From an uncultured Flavobacteriales bacterium (GTDB lineage: Bacteria; Bacteroidota; Bacteroidia; Flavobacteriales_D; Sanyastnellaceae): DNA of 64,000 nt. The stretch covers positions 1 to 64,000 of the forward strand of contig CAJQLF010000009.1 of the NCBI GenBank assembly GCA_905479115.1. Direction: 5' to 3'. The notes below the pieces were generated by a model, which saw nothing but the letters and a program-made list of their open reading frames with translations, searched no databases and was not told where the DNA came from. Positions 24,328 to 33,909 of the stretch are shown in pieces; position 1 is the stretch's first letter; each line of letters starts with the position of its first letter. A program made the position numbers and the translations under genes.

Positions 24328-26847
24328 ATGTCGAAACACTCCTATTCTTCCCGAGTCATGGCATCAGCGGCGATCGTTGGGTGCTTCATCGCAGGTGGCC
24401 TGCTGAACAGCGCTTGGGGCCAAAGACCCGGTGGACCTCCCAATGGCGCAGGCAAAAGGCCGGCCATTGGCAGCGTGCTTGGCACAGTAATGGATGCATC
24501 AGGCGGTCGGGGTATTTCTTTTGCCTCCATAGCCTTGATCAGTGCGAAGGACAGCTCCATCACCTCCGGTCAATTGGCTGATGAAACAGGTGCATTTGAG
24601 CTCACCGAACTTCCCATTGGTCGGTATACCCTGCAGGTCAATTTCATGGGATTCGAGGGGTTCATCTCGGAGCCGTTCATCCTATCGCCGCGGACGAGCA
24701 TTGTTCGGGATATGGGGGTTATCACCCTCAACCCCAAGGTAAATGACCTCGAGGAAGCGCTTGTCATCGCGGAAGAGAGTTCCCTCGAAATGTTAATCGA
24801 TCGCCGAGTATTCCGGGTGGGAAATGACCTGTCGGCCGCCGGAGGTACAGCAAGTGAATTGCTTGTAAATGTGCCATCTGTCACCGTGGATATCGATGGA
24901 AACGTTTCGCTCAGGGGCTCGTCCCAGGTACAAATTCTCATCGACGGGCGCCCCTCAGGACTGAGCGGTGCTTCGCAAAATGCATTCTTGGAACAGATTC
25001 CTGCGAGTTCCATCGACCGCGTTGAGGTCATCACCAACCCTTCTGCGAAATACGATCCCGATGGCATGGCGGGCATTTTGAATATCATCCTCAAAAAGAA
25101 CAAGCTCCAAGGATTTCACGGCCAAGCCCAAATCACACCTGGCACGGGAGATAACCACAATGCATCCCTGTCATTGAATTACAAGAGCGAGAAGTTTTCA
25201 GTGTTCAGCAGCGGAAGCTGGAACTACCGGGATCAATTTCGCGAAGGGGAAACTTACCGCACCTTGACCGGAGACAGCACCTCGGTTACGGAACAAATTA
25301 GAAGCGGTGGCCGAGAGCGGGCAAGTCTGAGCGGACGACTCGGCATGGAATGGTATCCATCGAAGTCGGAGGTTCTTTCATGGAACATCAACCTGAACGA
25401 GAACGCTGGAGATAACCTCAATAACATCGAAAATTTCGAGGAGTGGGATACAGGTTCCGTCTTTGAGACGGTTCGCGAGGCGAGGAATAAAACTTCCGGT
25501 TCGGGTTGGGATTTGGACGGGAGCTACCGCAAAGAGTTCGACAACAATCCTTCCCACTTCCTGTCGGCTCAAATTCGGCATTCCAATTCATCTTCAGCGT
25601 CCGATGAATTCATCGAAGAAATTGCCACCACTGAGCTTTCCGTGCGGGATACCAACCTGCAAGAAAACGCTTCAACCCGCACGGTCGCACAAATTGATTT
25701 CGAAAAACCCCTTGCCCACGATGGCAAGTGGGAATGGGGGTGGAAATCGAACCTCTCTCTGAAAGACGATGAATTCACCTACTTAGCTGCTGACTCCGCG
25801 GAATGGGAGCAAGGATTGTACATCCCGATCAATCCGCAACGCCGCTCCTTTGATTTTTCATACCGGGAAGATGTCCATGCGATATATTCCACTTATGGCC
25901 GAAAATTTGGAGTCTGGGGCGTGCAAGGAGGCATGCGATTGGAACAGGTATTCACAGCGGCTCAATGGGAAAGGGACCAATCTTTTGAGAACAATTATTT
26001 CTCTGTCTATCCCTCGTTCAATCTTTCCAAGCAACGCAGCGATGAAGTCAGCTGGATTGCGAGCTACAGCCGGAGAGTCAATCGGCCGCGAGGCAGATCA
26101 GTCTCGCCGTTCATCGACGACAGCGACAGCCGAAACATCCGCACCGGCAATCCAGAATTGCAGCCAGAATTCACCAATTCCATGGAGATTGGTCACCAAT
26201 GGAGCAGGGGTCGCATGTCCGTGACCACCTCTCTCTTCTTTAAAATCACCAATGACATCATCCAACGGTACTCGTCGATTAGTGAGGAAGGCATTCGAAC
26301 GTCCAGTTGGATCAATCAGGGAAGCCGACAGAATGAAGGACTCGAGGTCATCACCATGATGCCGTTTGGCCAAGGAGGTCAATTTCGTTTGACCGGTTCT
26401 GTTTACCACCTTCAAAACACCGTCGGTGATGTCGAATTCGCCTCAGACGCTACTGGATGGTCGTACAACTTAAACGTTTTTGCTAACCAATCTTGGGGGG
26501 AAGACCGCCGTTGGAAATGGCAAATCAACGGAATGTATCGGGGGCCTTCCATTACCACCCAAGGCCAGTTCAACGGATTTGCCTTCATTGATGCCAACAT
26601 TCAGCGTTCCCTCTTGGATGGAGACCTGACATTGGCTTTAAAGTTGAGTGATGTATTCAATACCCGCGAATGGTCGTATATCTCCGACTTTGCAAACCTC
26701 TATCAAGAAAACAGGTTCAAACGAGAATCACAGAATTTGTTTTTGACCGCAACGTGGAAGATTGGGAAATTGGAAGAGCGGAGGCGCTCCGGAATGGGAC
26801 GCGGTGATTACAATGGTCAAGGGGAATCAGGCGGAATGGAGTTCTAG
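24328..26847 (+). CDS. TonB-dependent-receptor-like outer-membrane beta-barrel
   Basis: An 839-aa outer-membrane protein. It has a signal peptide (to about residue 31), a carboxypeptidase-regulatory-like beta sandwich (about 45-130, GTVMDASGGRGISFASI), a plug domain (SELLVNVPSVTVDIDGNVSLRGSSQ, IDRVEVITNPSAKYDPDG) and a long beta-barrel. It fits the outer membrane beta-barrel family (OMP_b-brl_3) of Bacteroidota rather than SusC. The N-terminus is Gly/Pro rich (RPGGPPNGAGKRP) and the C-terminus ends in Gly/Arg repeats rather than an aromatic terminal strand. No SusD gene or partner is adjacent, so the substrate is unknown. The last 21 nt overlap the convergent GNAT gene. Confidence 0.88.
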   Translation: MSKHSYSSRVMASAAIVGCFIAGGLLNSAWGQRPGGPPNGAGKRPAIGSVLGTVMDASGGRGISFASIALISAKDSSITSGQLADETGAFELTELPIGRYTLQVNFMGFEGFISEPFILSPRTSIVRDMGVITLNPKVNDLEEALVIAEESSLEMLIDRRVFRVGNDLSAAGGTASELLVNVPSVTVDIDGNVSLRGSSQVQILIDGRPSGLSGASQNAFLEQIPASSIDRVEVITNPSAKYDPDGMAGILNIILKKNKLQGFHGQAQITPGTGDNHNASLSLNYKSEKFSVFSSGSWNYRDQFREGETYRTLTGDSTSVTEQIRSGGRERASLSGRLGMEWYPSKSEVLSWNINLNENAGDNLNNIENFEEWDTGSVFETVREARNKTSGSGWDLDGSYRKEFDNNPSHFLSAQIRHSNSSSASDEFIEEIATTELSVRDTNLQENASTRTVAQIDFEKPLAHDGKWEWGWKSNLSLKDDEFTYLAADSAEWEQGLYIPINPQRRSFDFSYREDVHAIYSTYGRKFGVWGVQGGMRLEQVFTAAQWERDQSFENNYFSVYPSFNLSKQRSDEVSWIASYSRRVNRPRGRSVSPFIDDSDSRNIRTGNPELQPEFTNSMEIGHQWSRGRMSVTTSLFFKITNDIIQRYSSISEEGIRTSSWINQGSRQNEGLEVITMMPFGQGGQFRLTGSVYHLQNTVGDVEFASDATGWSYNLNVFANQSWGEDRRWKWQINGMYRGPSITTQGQFNGFAFIDANIQRSLLDGDLTLALKLSDVFNTREWSYISDFANLYQENRFKRESQNLFLTATWKIGKLEERRRSGMGRGDYNGQGESGGMEF

Positions 26848-28074
26848 ATGAGCCTTTGGCGGATAGGCATCTTGTTTCCAAGGTTGTCGCATAACAGGTT
26901 GAACGGGATCATAACCCCGGGTATACCTTCGAACCACTTCATGAAATAAGCGGTTTTTGAACCGAACTTCACATTGTAATCTGCGTGGCAAAGCCCCCAC
27001 GGAAGACTTAATTTCCAAGGCGGTACGCCCCATGTTCACGCGTTTGCTTCCGCGCTCCAAACCAATCCGAATGAACTCCACCAGCATGCGCTGGTAAATC
27101 GCGTGTGTCTTGATGAATTCTGGATCAAAGCCTACAAAAAAAGCTTCGGTTTCTTCCACGCCCACATAGGCGCATTGGAATCCGACCAATTGACCGACTA
27201 AGTAAAAACCATTGACCACAAAATCGTCTCCCCAAGCCCGTTTGGATTCGACGAATTCTCGGTGATGGAGAGAACCCAATCGAAAACCCGATCGCTCATA
27301 AATTTGTTGGTAGAGTGCGATCAGCTTGTGACCCTGCTGCTCAATTTCACCGAGGTCCCATGCCTTCATTTCCAACGTGTCCGAAATGGCTAATATCCGG
27401 TTGATTTTGGTCCGCCCCTTCGTTTTCATTGCCGCTTTGTACGACTCAATATCTTTCCATTCCGGGTCTAAATGCAGCAACATCTCGGGATCAAATTCCA
27501 GTGGAATCCACCCTGGATGTTTAACCCTGCGAGGCTGATGATCTAAAATTGGATCATCCTTGACCATCACCACACGCGGTGAGGATTTTCCATTGAGCTG
27601 AATGGTTTCAAAAATGGTTTCATTCAACCAACGACGAGCATGGTTTTCGTTCACATCAGAAGCCCACACTTGATCGTGGGTGCCGCTTCCAAGCACCGTC
27701 CCGACCACCCGGACTTGGAATTGAAAACGATTGTCCTTGCCGTGGAGCATGCGGTTTACCCATCGGAACCAAGGGCGTTCCGAAGAAATATGCGCCTCCA
27801 ATCCAACACTTTCTGCACAGGTATCTTCAACCGCTGCAACTCCGATTAGCCGCCCAGCTCGGCGCCAACGCAGGATGGCAAGGGGCCTTTCGGGGCTGGA
27901 CAACAACGCACGAATCATCCGGGTATCGAGGAAAACCGAGTACGCCCTTTCTGTTGCGTAGAAATGATCCAACTCCGTCCAATCGACGTTTTGGAGCGCT
28001 TCATTCCCCCAAGCCCATTCTACCTCTACCCCTTCGGACAGAGGAAATGACCTACACCCGCTTGATTTCTTCAT
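26827..28074 (-). CDS. GNAT/BioF2-type acyltransferase
   Basis: A 415-aa protein with the pattern of GNAT or peptidoglycan-biosynthesis-like (BioF2) acyltransferases. The C-terminal half (about 230-390) has LIALYQQIYERSGFRLGSLHHREFV, then FYLVGQLVGFQCAYVG, EAFFVGFDPEFIKTHAIYQRMLVEFIRIGLERGSKRVNMGRTALEIKSSVGA (quoted in short pieces of a continuous domain), a hallmark order for acetyl-CoA-type folds. The N-terminal half is unassigned. The start overlaps the YfhO gene by 23 nt, tying it to the carB-YfhO transcript; its end overlaps the TonB-type receptor. Substrate unknown. Confidence 0.7.
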   Translation of the reverse strand: MKKSSGCRSFPLSEGVEVEWAWGNEALQNVDWTELDHFYATERAYSVFLDTRMIRALLSSPERPLAILRWRRAGRLIGVAAVEDTCAESVGLEAHISSERPWFRWVNRMLHGKDNRFQFQVRVVGTVLGSGTHDQVWASDVNENHARRWLNETIFETIQLNGKSSPRVVMVKDDPILDHQPRRVKHPGWIPLEFDPEMLLHLDPEWKDIESYKAAMKTKGRTKINRILAISDTLEMKAWDLGEIEQQGHKLIALYQQIYERSGFRLGSLHHREFVESKRAWGDDFVVNGFYLVGQLVGFQCAYVGVEETEAFFVGFDPEFIKTHAIYQRMLVEFIRIGLERGSKRVNMGRTALEIKSSVGALPRRLQCEVRFKNRLFHEVVRRYTRGYDPVQPVMRQPWKQDAYPPKAHLELHSA

Positions 28075-30604
28075 GATTCAATTTAAACCCCCTCCATGCC
28101 GCACCTAAAACAAATAAAACGAAAATTAAATTCACCACCACTTCCAGTGCATTCGACTTCTCTTGGACGAAAGTCCAGGTGATTTCGTGCGACCCAGCAG
28201 GAACTTTAAGCCCTCTCAAAATATAGTTTACCCGCACGGTTTCGACCGGCTCGCCATCTACTTGCGCCTCCCATCCCTCGGGATACCAAATTTCAGAAAA
28301 AACCAGCAAACCCGCTTGATCCAATTCAGCATCGTAAGCCAAAAAGTCAAGAGCGTAATCTGTTAACTCAACCCGTCCTGAGGCTCCAGGTTCCAACGCC
28401 TGCATTTCATCTTCAAAATCAACATGAATCACCGCAGATCGCGGATCATTGAGGTTGACCGTGCCCTCCATTTCATCGTTATCATTCGCTGCCCATGTCC
28501 AATCCGTTGCAACCCATGCAGCACCCGGACAACCAGGGACAGGAAAAGGATCTTGCATATTCTCAAACAAAATGTACCGGGTATTCAGCATACGCAATCC
28601 GATCAATTGTCCAAAGGCGCTCTGGTCTTGCCCGGACTGCAAGGCCTCAACCAACCGCTCGCGCTCTGGCATCAGCACCCGTTCAATAAAATCTTGGTAC
28701 CTGCGCAACTTAGCTGCGTGATATCCTCCGACACTTTGAAAGAAATAGGAGGTCGATGAATCATTAAATGGATTTTCCCATCGCAAAATTCGGTAGGGTG
28801 ATGCAAACCTCATCGCTCCGAATTGACTCACCACCCGCAAACGATCTTTCTCGTTCCGGGTCAGACGCACATCGCCCATTCGCTCGAGATAACTCGCATA
28901 CAATCGTTCCGCATTCTCTTGATTTTCGGGAGTTTTGGAGAAGTCCTTTTCCAAGAGTTGCATCATTTTCGCTGACGGAGAAAAAGGAAACGCGTGGTCA
29001 ACTTTTTTGACCCAATTGCTATCGTCGTTAAAATACCGATGGTCCACCTGCCAAAGGTCAACCGTTGTAACCGCAACAAGAATCACTACACCCCAAGTTG
29101 GCTTCAGTTTTTTCCATACCATGGCTGAGACCACGGCTGCTAAAATCGCGAGCAATCCAAGTGTGCGGAGTACATCAGGTCGGAATATTTCCAATCGTCG
29201 AGCAAGCGATTCCGAGTAGCCTAATTGCGCTACGGCTCGATCTGGACGGATGCTCGATTGAAAATCAAAAAAGACCTCTGGAATCAAATAAAATGCAGCA
29301 AAAGTAGCCATGAGTGCACCCAAGCTGCCCAACCATAAATTTCGCTGCCGCTTGGCCATGCCTTCTTTGGATTCAATGGATTGAATCATTTCTTTCAGAC
29401 CCAGTGCCGCTCCCATTGCAACGGTCAACAACACGAGAATCAGCATCATTTTGGTGTCCCGAAACTTATTGAACAAGGGGATATAATCCAGAAAGAAATC
29501 CGTCAACCATCCTCCACTTCTGCGAGAGAGAATAATGGTCACTAACGTGATAGCTAACAAGGGCCAACGCAACCGATCACGGCCAGCCACCAAGAACATG
29601 AAGAACAAGGCCACCAAAATTGAACCGAAATAAAACGCTCCACCTGAAGAAGATTGCTCCCCCCAATAATAGGGGCTATTCCCGCCTTTGATGTTAGGGC
29701 TCATAATGGACCACCACTCCCCATCCGCCATGCTGTACTCCAAAATATAAGACCGATCCAATCCTGGATCAGAATCAACATCCGTGCTTTGGTCTGCAGC
29801 ATCTGCAAACAGGATCTGCTCGCCTCGAATCGTATGTTTTGCATAGCTCTTCGTTTCGAGTAGATGGGTCGCCCGCGGCAGGACACCCGCGATTCCTGCT
29901 GCGAGTAGGATCCCACTTATTCTAAGCGCCTTCGACCAATCCTTCTCCAAAACGCCTATTCGATAAACTTCCGTTAAGCCTATGCCGACCAGCAAGAATA
30001 GCAAATAATACGTCATTTGAGGGTGCCCAGATGCGATGTGCAATCCCGTACCCAAGGCAGCAATAGCGGCGCCTATCCATAAGTTTTTTCGATATGCCCA
30101 AATCACGCCAGCAAGCACAGAGGGCATGTATGCGATGGCATGCACCTTCGAGTTATGACCTGCAGAAAAATACAAGATTTCAAACGTTGAAAGTCCGATA
30201 CCGACGCCACACAGCATCGCAATCCAAGGAGAAGCACCCAACGCAATCGCCAACAAATACCCCCCGATCATTGCCAACAAAAACACCGTAATTCCACCAA
30301 ATCCGGTCAAGGAATTAATGAACCTTCGGATGGATGAGACCGCATCAAAAGGCGCTTTATCAGGATTGATTTGGGTAGTCGGCATGCCCCCAAACATGGC
30401 ATTGGTCCAGCCCACGGAATTATCAAAAAGCACCCGCGAATCCCTCGCCTCCTTGCTCATCCCAATGTAACCTTCAATATCACCCTGACGCACAACATAG
30501 CCATCAAAGGACTTTGAGAAAAACATGGCCGCAATGGCATAAAAAATCAGGACTGCGGCATAATGAATGCCGTGCTGTGTAAAATGGGATTTGATTTTTT
30601 CCAT
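28052..30604 (-). CDS. YfhO family membrane protein
   Basis: An 850-aa integral membrane protein of the YfhO family, with roughly a dozen transmembrane helices and a large extracytoplasmic C-terminal domain closed by a final helix near residues 820-840 (ALEVVVNLIFVLFVLGAAW). Relatives are GT-C-like proteins; YfhO in Bacillus helps decorate lipoteichoic acid. In the first loop, DIEGYIGMSKEARD may be the acidic catalytic region. The actual sugar or polymer target in a Gram-negative organism is unknown. It follows DUF4834 by 59 nt and is probably on the carB transcript. Confidence 0.88.
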   Translation of the reverse strand: MEKIKSHFTQHGIHYAAVLIFYAIAAMFFSKSFDGYVVRQGDIEGYIGMSKEARDSRVLFDNSVGWTNAMFGGMPTTQINPDKAPFDAVSSIRRFINSLTGFGGITVFLLAMIGGYLLAIALGASPWIAMLCGVGIGLSTFEILYFSAGHNSKVHAIAYMPSVLAGVIWAYRKNLWIGAAIAALGTGLHIASGHPQMTYYLLFLLVGIGLTEVYRIGVLEKDWSKALRISGILLAAGIAGVLPRATHLLETKSYAKHTIRGEQILFADAADQSTDVDSDPGLDRSYILEYSMADGEWWSIMSPNIKGGNSPYYWGEQSSSGGAFYFGSILVALFFMFLVAGRDRLRWPLLAITLVTIILSRRSGGWLTDFFLDYIPLFNKFRDTKMMLILVLLTVAMGAALGLKEMIQSIESKEGMAKRQRNLWLGSLGALMATFAAFYLIPEVFFDFQSSIRPDRAVAQLGYSESLARRLEIFRPDVLRTLGLLAILAAVVSAMVWKKLKPTWGVVILVAVTTVDLWQVDHRYFNDDSNWVKKVDHAFPFSPSAKMMQLLEKDFSKTPENQENAERLYASYLERMGDVRLTRNEKDRLRVVSQFGAMRFASPYRILRWENPFNDSSTSYFFQSVGGYHAAKLRRYQDFIERVLMPERERLVEALQSGQDQSAFGQLIGLRMLNTRYILFENMQDPFPVPGCPGAAWVATDWTWAANDNDEMEGTVNLNDPRSAVIHVDFEDEMQALEPGASGRVELTDYALDFLAYDAELDQAGLLVFSEIWYPEGWEAQVDGEPVETVRVNYILRGLKVPAGSHEITWTFVQEKSNALEVVVNLIFVLFVLGAAWRGFKLNHEEIKRV

Positions 30605-30663
30605 AATCGCTCACTCAAATTAAACCCAAGGTACAATGGATCTTACCAAGGCTTCGGACAAAT

Positions 30664-30891
30664 CTATTTGTCTTCGGAAACTTCCTCAAAGTCGACGTAA
30701 TCACCGATCGCATCGTCTTTAGGCTTCTTTCTTTGGGAAGTTGAATCAGCTGTGTCCCGACCTGTTCGAGGTGGTTTTTGGCCGTCATATTGTTGCTTGC
30801 GTCGGGATCCGCTGAAAACGCGGTCCAACCAACGAAAGACAAACCAAACCAAGAAAATGGTTGCCAGCGTACGAAAAAAACCTGCAAACAT
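30664..30891 (-). CDS. DUF4834 family protein
   Basis: A 75-aa protein with one transmembrane helix (about residues 4-22) and a basic, polar tail ending IGDYVDFEEV, which matches the small Bacteroidota family DUF4834. Its ATG overlaps the carB stop as TAATG, so translation is coupled. It sits between carB and a YfhO-type gene. Function unknown. Confidence 0.78.
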   Translation of the reverse strand: MFAGFFRTLATIFLVWFVFRWLDRVFSGSRRKQQYDGQKPPRTGRDTADSTSQRKKPKDDAIGDYVDFEEVSEDK

Positions 30892-33710
30892 TATTTGCTA
30901 AGATACAAGTTTCGTTCGCTGTATACTTTTCGGAAAAATGGATCACTCAGGTTGGGAATAAACCGAATTCCTTCACCCGTAGATTTCATCTCAGGTCCCA
31001 ACTCTTTGTTCACTTCCGGGAATTTTTCGTAGGAAAAAACCGGAATCTTGACCGCGTATCCTTCGAGTTTCGGGTTGTGAGGCAAATCTTTCAATTTAGC
31101 CTCGCCCATCATCACCTTGGTCGCATGATTCACATAGGGTTCTCCATAAGCTTTGGCTATGAACGGCACCGTGCGGGAAGCACGGGGATTCGCCTCAATG
31201 ATGTACACTTCGTCGTCTTTGATAGCAAACTGAATGTTGATCAACCCCACGGTTTCCAGTGCCAGTGCGATGCGCTTGGTGTACTCTTTGATTTGGGTCA
31301 TGATCAAATCCCCTAGGTTATAGGGTGGCAAGACCGCGTAGCTGTCACCGCTGTGAATACCCGCGGGTTCAATGTGCTGCATGATGCCAATAATTCGTAC
31401 CTCATCTCCATCGCAGATTGCATCAGCTTCGCACTCAATAGCTCCATCGAGGTAGTGATCTAACAACACTTGATTGTCAGGCATATCTCGGAAGATATCA
31501 ATCACATGACGCTCGAGTTCCTCCTCATTGATGACAATTTTCATGCGTTGACCACCCAACACATAACTCGGACGCACCAGCAGCGGAAAGCCGAGCGTTT
31601 TGCTCAAATCATTGGCCTGGTCCGCCGTCTCCACCACTCCAAATTCTGGGTAAGGCACACCGAGGTCACGCAGCAAAGCAGAGAACAACCCTCGGTCTTC
31701 GGCCAAATCCAAAGCACGGTAACTCGTGCCAATGATTTTGACGCCAAACCGCTCCAACTTCTCTGCCAACTTCAATGCTGTTTGCCCTCCCAATTGCACG
31801 ATGACCCCTTCGGGCTTTTCGTGCAAAATGATGTCATAAATGTGTTCCCAGAAAACCGGCTCGAAATACAATTTATCCGCCGTATCCGAATCAGTCGAGA
31901 CGGTCTCCGGATTGCAATTGATCATGATGGTCTCGTAGCCGCATTCCTTGGCCGCCAATACGCCATGGACGCAGCAATAATCAAATTCAATTCCCTGACC
32001 GATCCGATTGGGACCACTGCCGAGAACAACGACCTTCTTTTTGTCCGATACGGTACTTTCATTCTCCGTCTCGAAGGTGGAATAATAATAGGGAGTCTGA
32101 GCGGGGAACTCCGCTGCACAGGTGTCAACCAGTTTGTAGGTCCTTACTATCCCGAGTCCCAGCCGGTGTTCATGCACTTCGGATTCTAAGCAGTCCAGCA
32201 TGTGCGCAATTTGCCGATCCGCATATCCTTTTTGTTTCGCCTCGCGCAACAAAGTTTCCGGCATCGTATCGAGCTTGTATTGACCGATCTCCTCTTCCAG
32301 ATGCACCAGCTCCTCAATTTGACGCAAGAACCACGGATCAATTTTGGTCAATTCGTAAATCTTCCGAATTGAAATTCCCAACTTCATGGCGTCATACAGG
32401 TGGAACAGCCGGTTCCAACTCGCATGCTTCAGACTGTGAAAAATAGCATCCTGATCTCTCAATTCTCGGCCATCGCATCCCAGTCCATTTCGACCCACCT
32501 CCAAGGATTGAGCCGCCTTCTGCAAGGCCTCTTGGAAGGAGCGACCGATGGCCATTACCTCTCCCACGGCTTTCATCTGCAAGCCCAGTTCTCGGTTCGC
32601 ACCTTTGAATTTATCAAAGTTCCAACGAGGCACTTTGACCACTACATAATCGAGCGTTGGCTCAAACATCGCACTCGTCGTACCCGTAATGGGATTGGCA
32701 AGCTCGTCGAGGTGATAGCCGATCGCCAATTTGGCCGCGATTTTTGCAATGGGATAGCCTGTTGCCTTGGACGCCAAAGCCGATGATCGGCTGACGCGAG
32801 GGTTAATCTCAATCGCGATGATGTCCTCATGCTCATCGTTGGAAACCGCAAATTGCACATTGCAGCCTCCCGCAAAGTCGCCAATTTCTCGCATCATCTT
32901 GATGGCCATATCCCGCATTCGCTGGAAGGTCGTATCACTCAATGTCATCGCCGGTGCGACCGTAATGCTGTCACCGGTATGAATGCCCATGGGATCAAAA
33001 TTCTCAATCGAGCAAATGATGGTGACATTGTCATTCGAGTCTCGGAGAAGCTCCAACTCATATTCCTTCCATCCCATGACCGCTTTGTCAATCATCACCT
33101 CATGGATAGGACTCAAATGCAATCCCCTGGTCAGCGCTTCGTCAAAGTCTGCTGGATCGTAGATGATACTGGCGCCAGCTCCCCCCAATGTGTAGCTCGC
33201 ACGAATGCAGAGAGGGAATCCAAATTTTTGCGCCGCCTCTTTCCCTTCCAAAAAACTCTTAGCCGTGGCTTGTGGGGCCATGTCTATGTGAAGCTCTTCC
33301 ATGAGTTTACGGAAGCGCTCGCGGTTTTCTGTAATTTCAATGGCTTCGATGTCCACACCGATCATCTTCACACCGTATTCACTCCAGAGTCCCATTTCAT
33401 CGCACTGAATGCACAAATTCAAGGCGGTCTGCCCTCCCATGGTCGGCAGCACAGAGTCGATGGATGGATGGTCCCGCAAAATCTTCTCAATGGATTCCGG
33501 CTCAAGCGGTTGCAGATATACGTGGTCCGCAATAACCGGGTCGGTCATGATGGTCGCGGGGTTTGAATTAATCAAAACGACCTCAATGCCTTCTTCACGA
33601 AGTGAGCGAGCCGCTTGCGATCCAGAGTAATCGAATTCACAAGCCTGTCCAATGACGATCGGTCCGCTTCCGATGAGCAGTACCGATTTGATGCGTTTGT
33701 CTTTGGGCAT
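30891..33710 (-). CDS. carB: carbamoyl-phosphate synthase large subunit
   Basis: A 939-aa large subunit that makes carbamoyl phosphate for pyrimidines and arginine from bicarbonate, ATP and glutamine-derived ammonia. Two ATP-grasp modules are seen, each starting with a GSGP-I-GQ-EFDY motif (about residues 15 and 560). The second module ends soon after KSTGE, about 25 residues before the C-terminus. The E. coli-type C-terminal methylglyoxal-synthase-like allosteric domain is therefore absent. The ATG at 33710 is preferred to an in-frame GTG at 33725. The small subunit is not adjacent. It starts a run with DUF4834 and YfhO. Confidence 0.97.
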   Translation of the reverse strand: MPKDKRIKSVLLIGSGPIVIGQACEFDYSGSQAARSLREEGIEVVLINSNPATIMTDPVIADHVYLQPLEPESIEKILRDHPSIDSVLPTMGGQTALNLCIQCDEMGLWSEYGVKMIGVDIEAIEITENRERFRKLMEELHIDMAPQATAKSFLEGKEAAQKFGFPLCIRASYTLGGAGASIIYDPADFDEALTRGLHLSPIHEVMIDKAVMGWKEYELELLRDSNDNVTIICSIENFDPMGIHTGDSITVAPAMTLSDTTFQRMRDMAIKMMREIGDFAGGCNVQFAVSNDEHEDIIAIEINPRVSRSSALASKATGYPIAKIAAKLAIGYHLDELANPITGTTSAMFEPTLDYVVVKVPRWNFDKFKGANRELGLQMKAVGEVMAIGRSFQEALQKAAQSLEVGRNGLGCDGRELRDQDAIFHSLKHASWNRLFHLYDAMKLGISIRKIYELTKIDPWFLRQIEELVHLEEEIGQYKLDTMPETLLREAKQKGYADRQIAHMLDCLESEVHEHRLGLGIVRTYKLVDTCAAEFPAQTPYYYSTFETENESTVSDKKKVVVLGSGPNRIGQGIEFDYCCVHGVLAAKECGYETIMINCNPETVSTDSDTADKLYFEPVFWEHIYDIILHEKPEGVIVQLGGQTALKLAEKLERFGVKIIGTSYRALDLAEDRGLFSALLRDLGVPYPEFGVVETADQANDLSKTLGFPLLVRPSYVLGGQRMKIVINEEELERHVIDIFRDMPDNQVLLDHYLDGAIECEADAICDGDEVRIIGIMQHIEPAGIHSGDSYAVLPPYNLGDLIMTQIKEYTKRIALALETVGLINIQFAIKDDEVYIIEANPRASRTVPFIAKAYGEPYVNHATKVMMGEAKLKDLPHNPKLEGYAVKIPVFSYEKFPEVNKELGPEMKSTGEGIRFIPNLSDPFFRKVYSERNLYLSK

Positions 33711-33909
33711 TTTTTTTTTACCCACTCATTTATGATGAGCAGGAATCATGCGTACAACGAAGTTGGGGTAATTTCCGCGAACAAAATTACACCTCAGATT
33801 GGGTCCTTTCGGAAAAAGTCTTTCACAATTTTCACGGGCTATCAACAATGAAAACGACCTTTACTCTGTGGAATTTAGAACAACCCAAACGCAAACACAT
33901 CGCAAACAC

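Noticed and set aside
31470-32189. A 239-aa plus-strand frame opposite carB
   Set aside because: The minus-strand frame encodes conserved ATP-grasp sequence throughout; the plus-strand translation has no family character.
32829-33566. A 245-aa plus-strand frame opposite carB
   Set aside because: Antisense shadow of strongly conserved CarB sequence.
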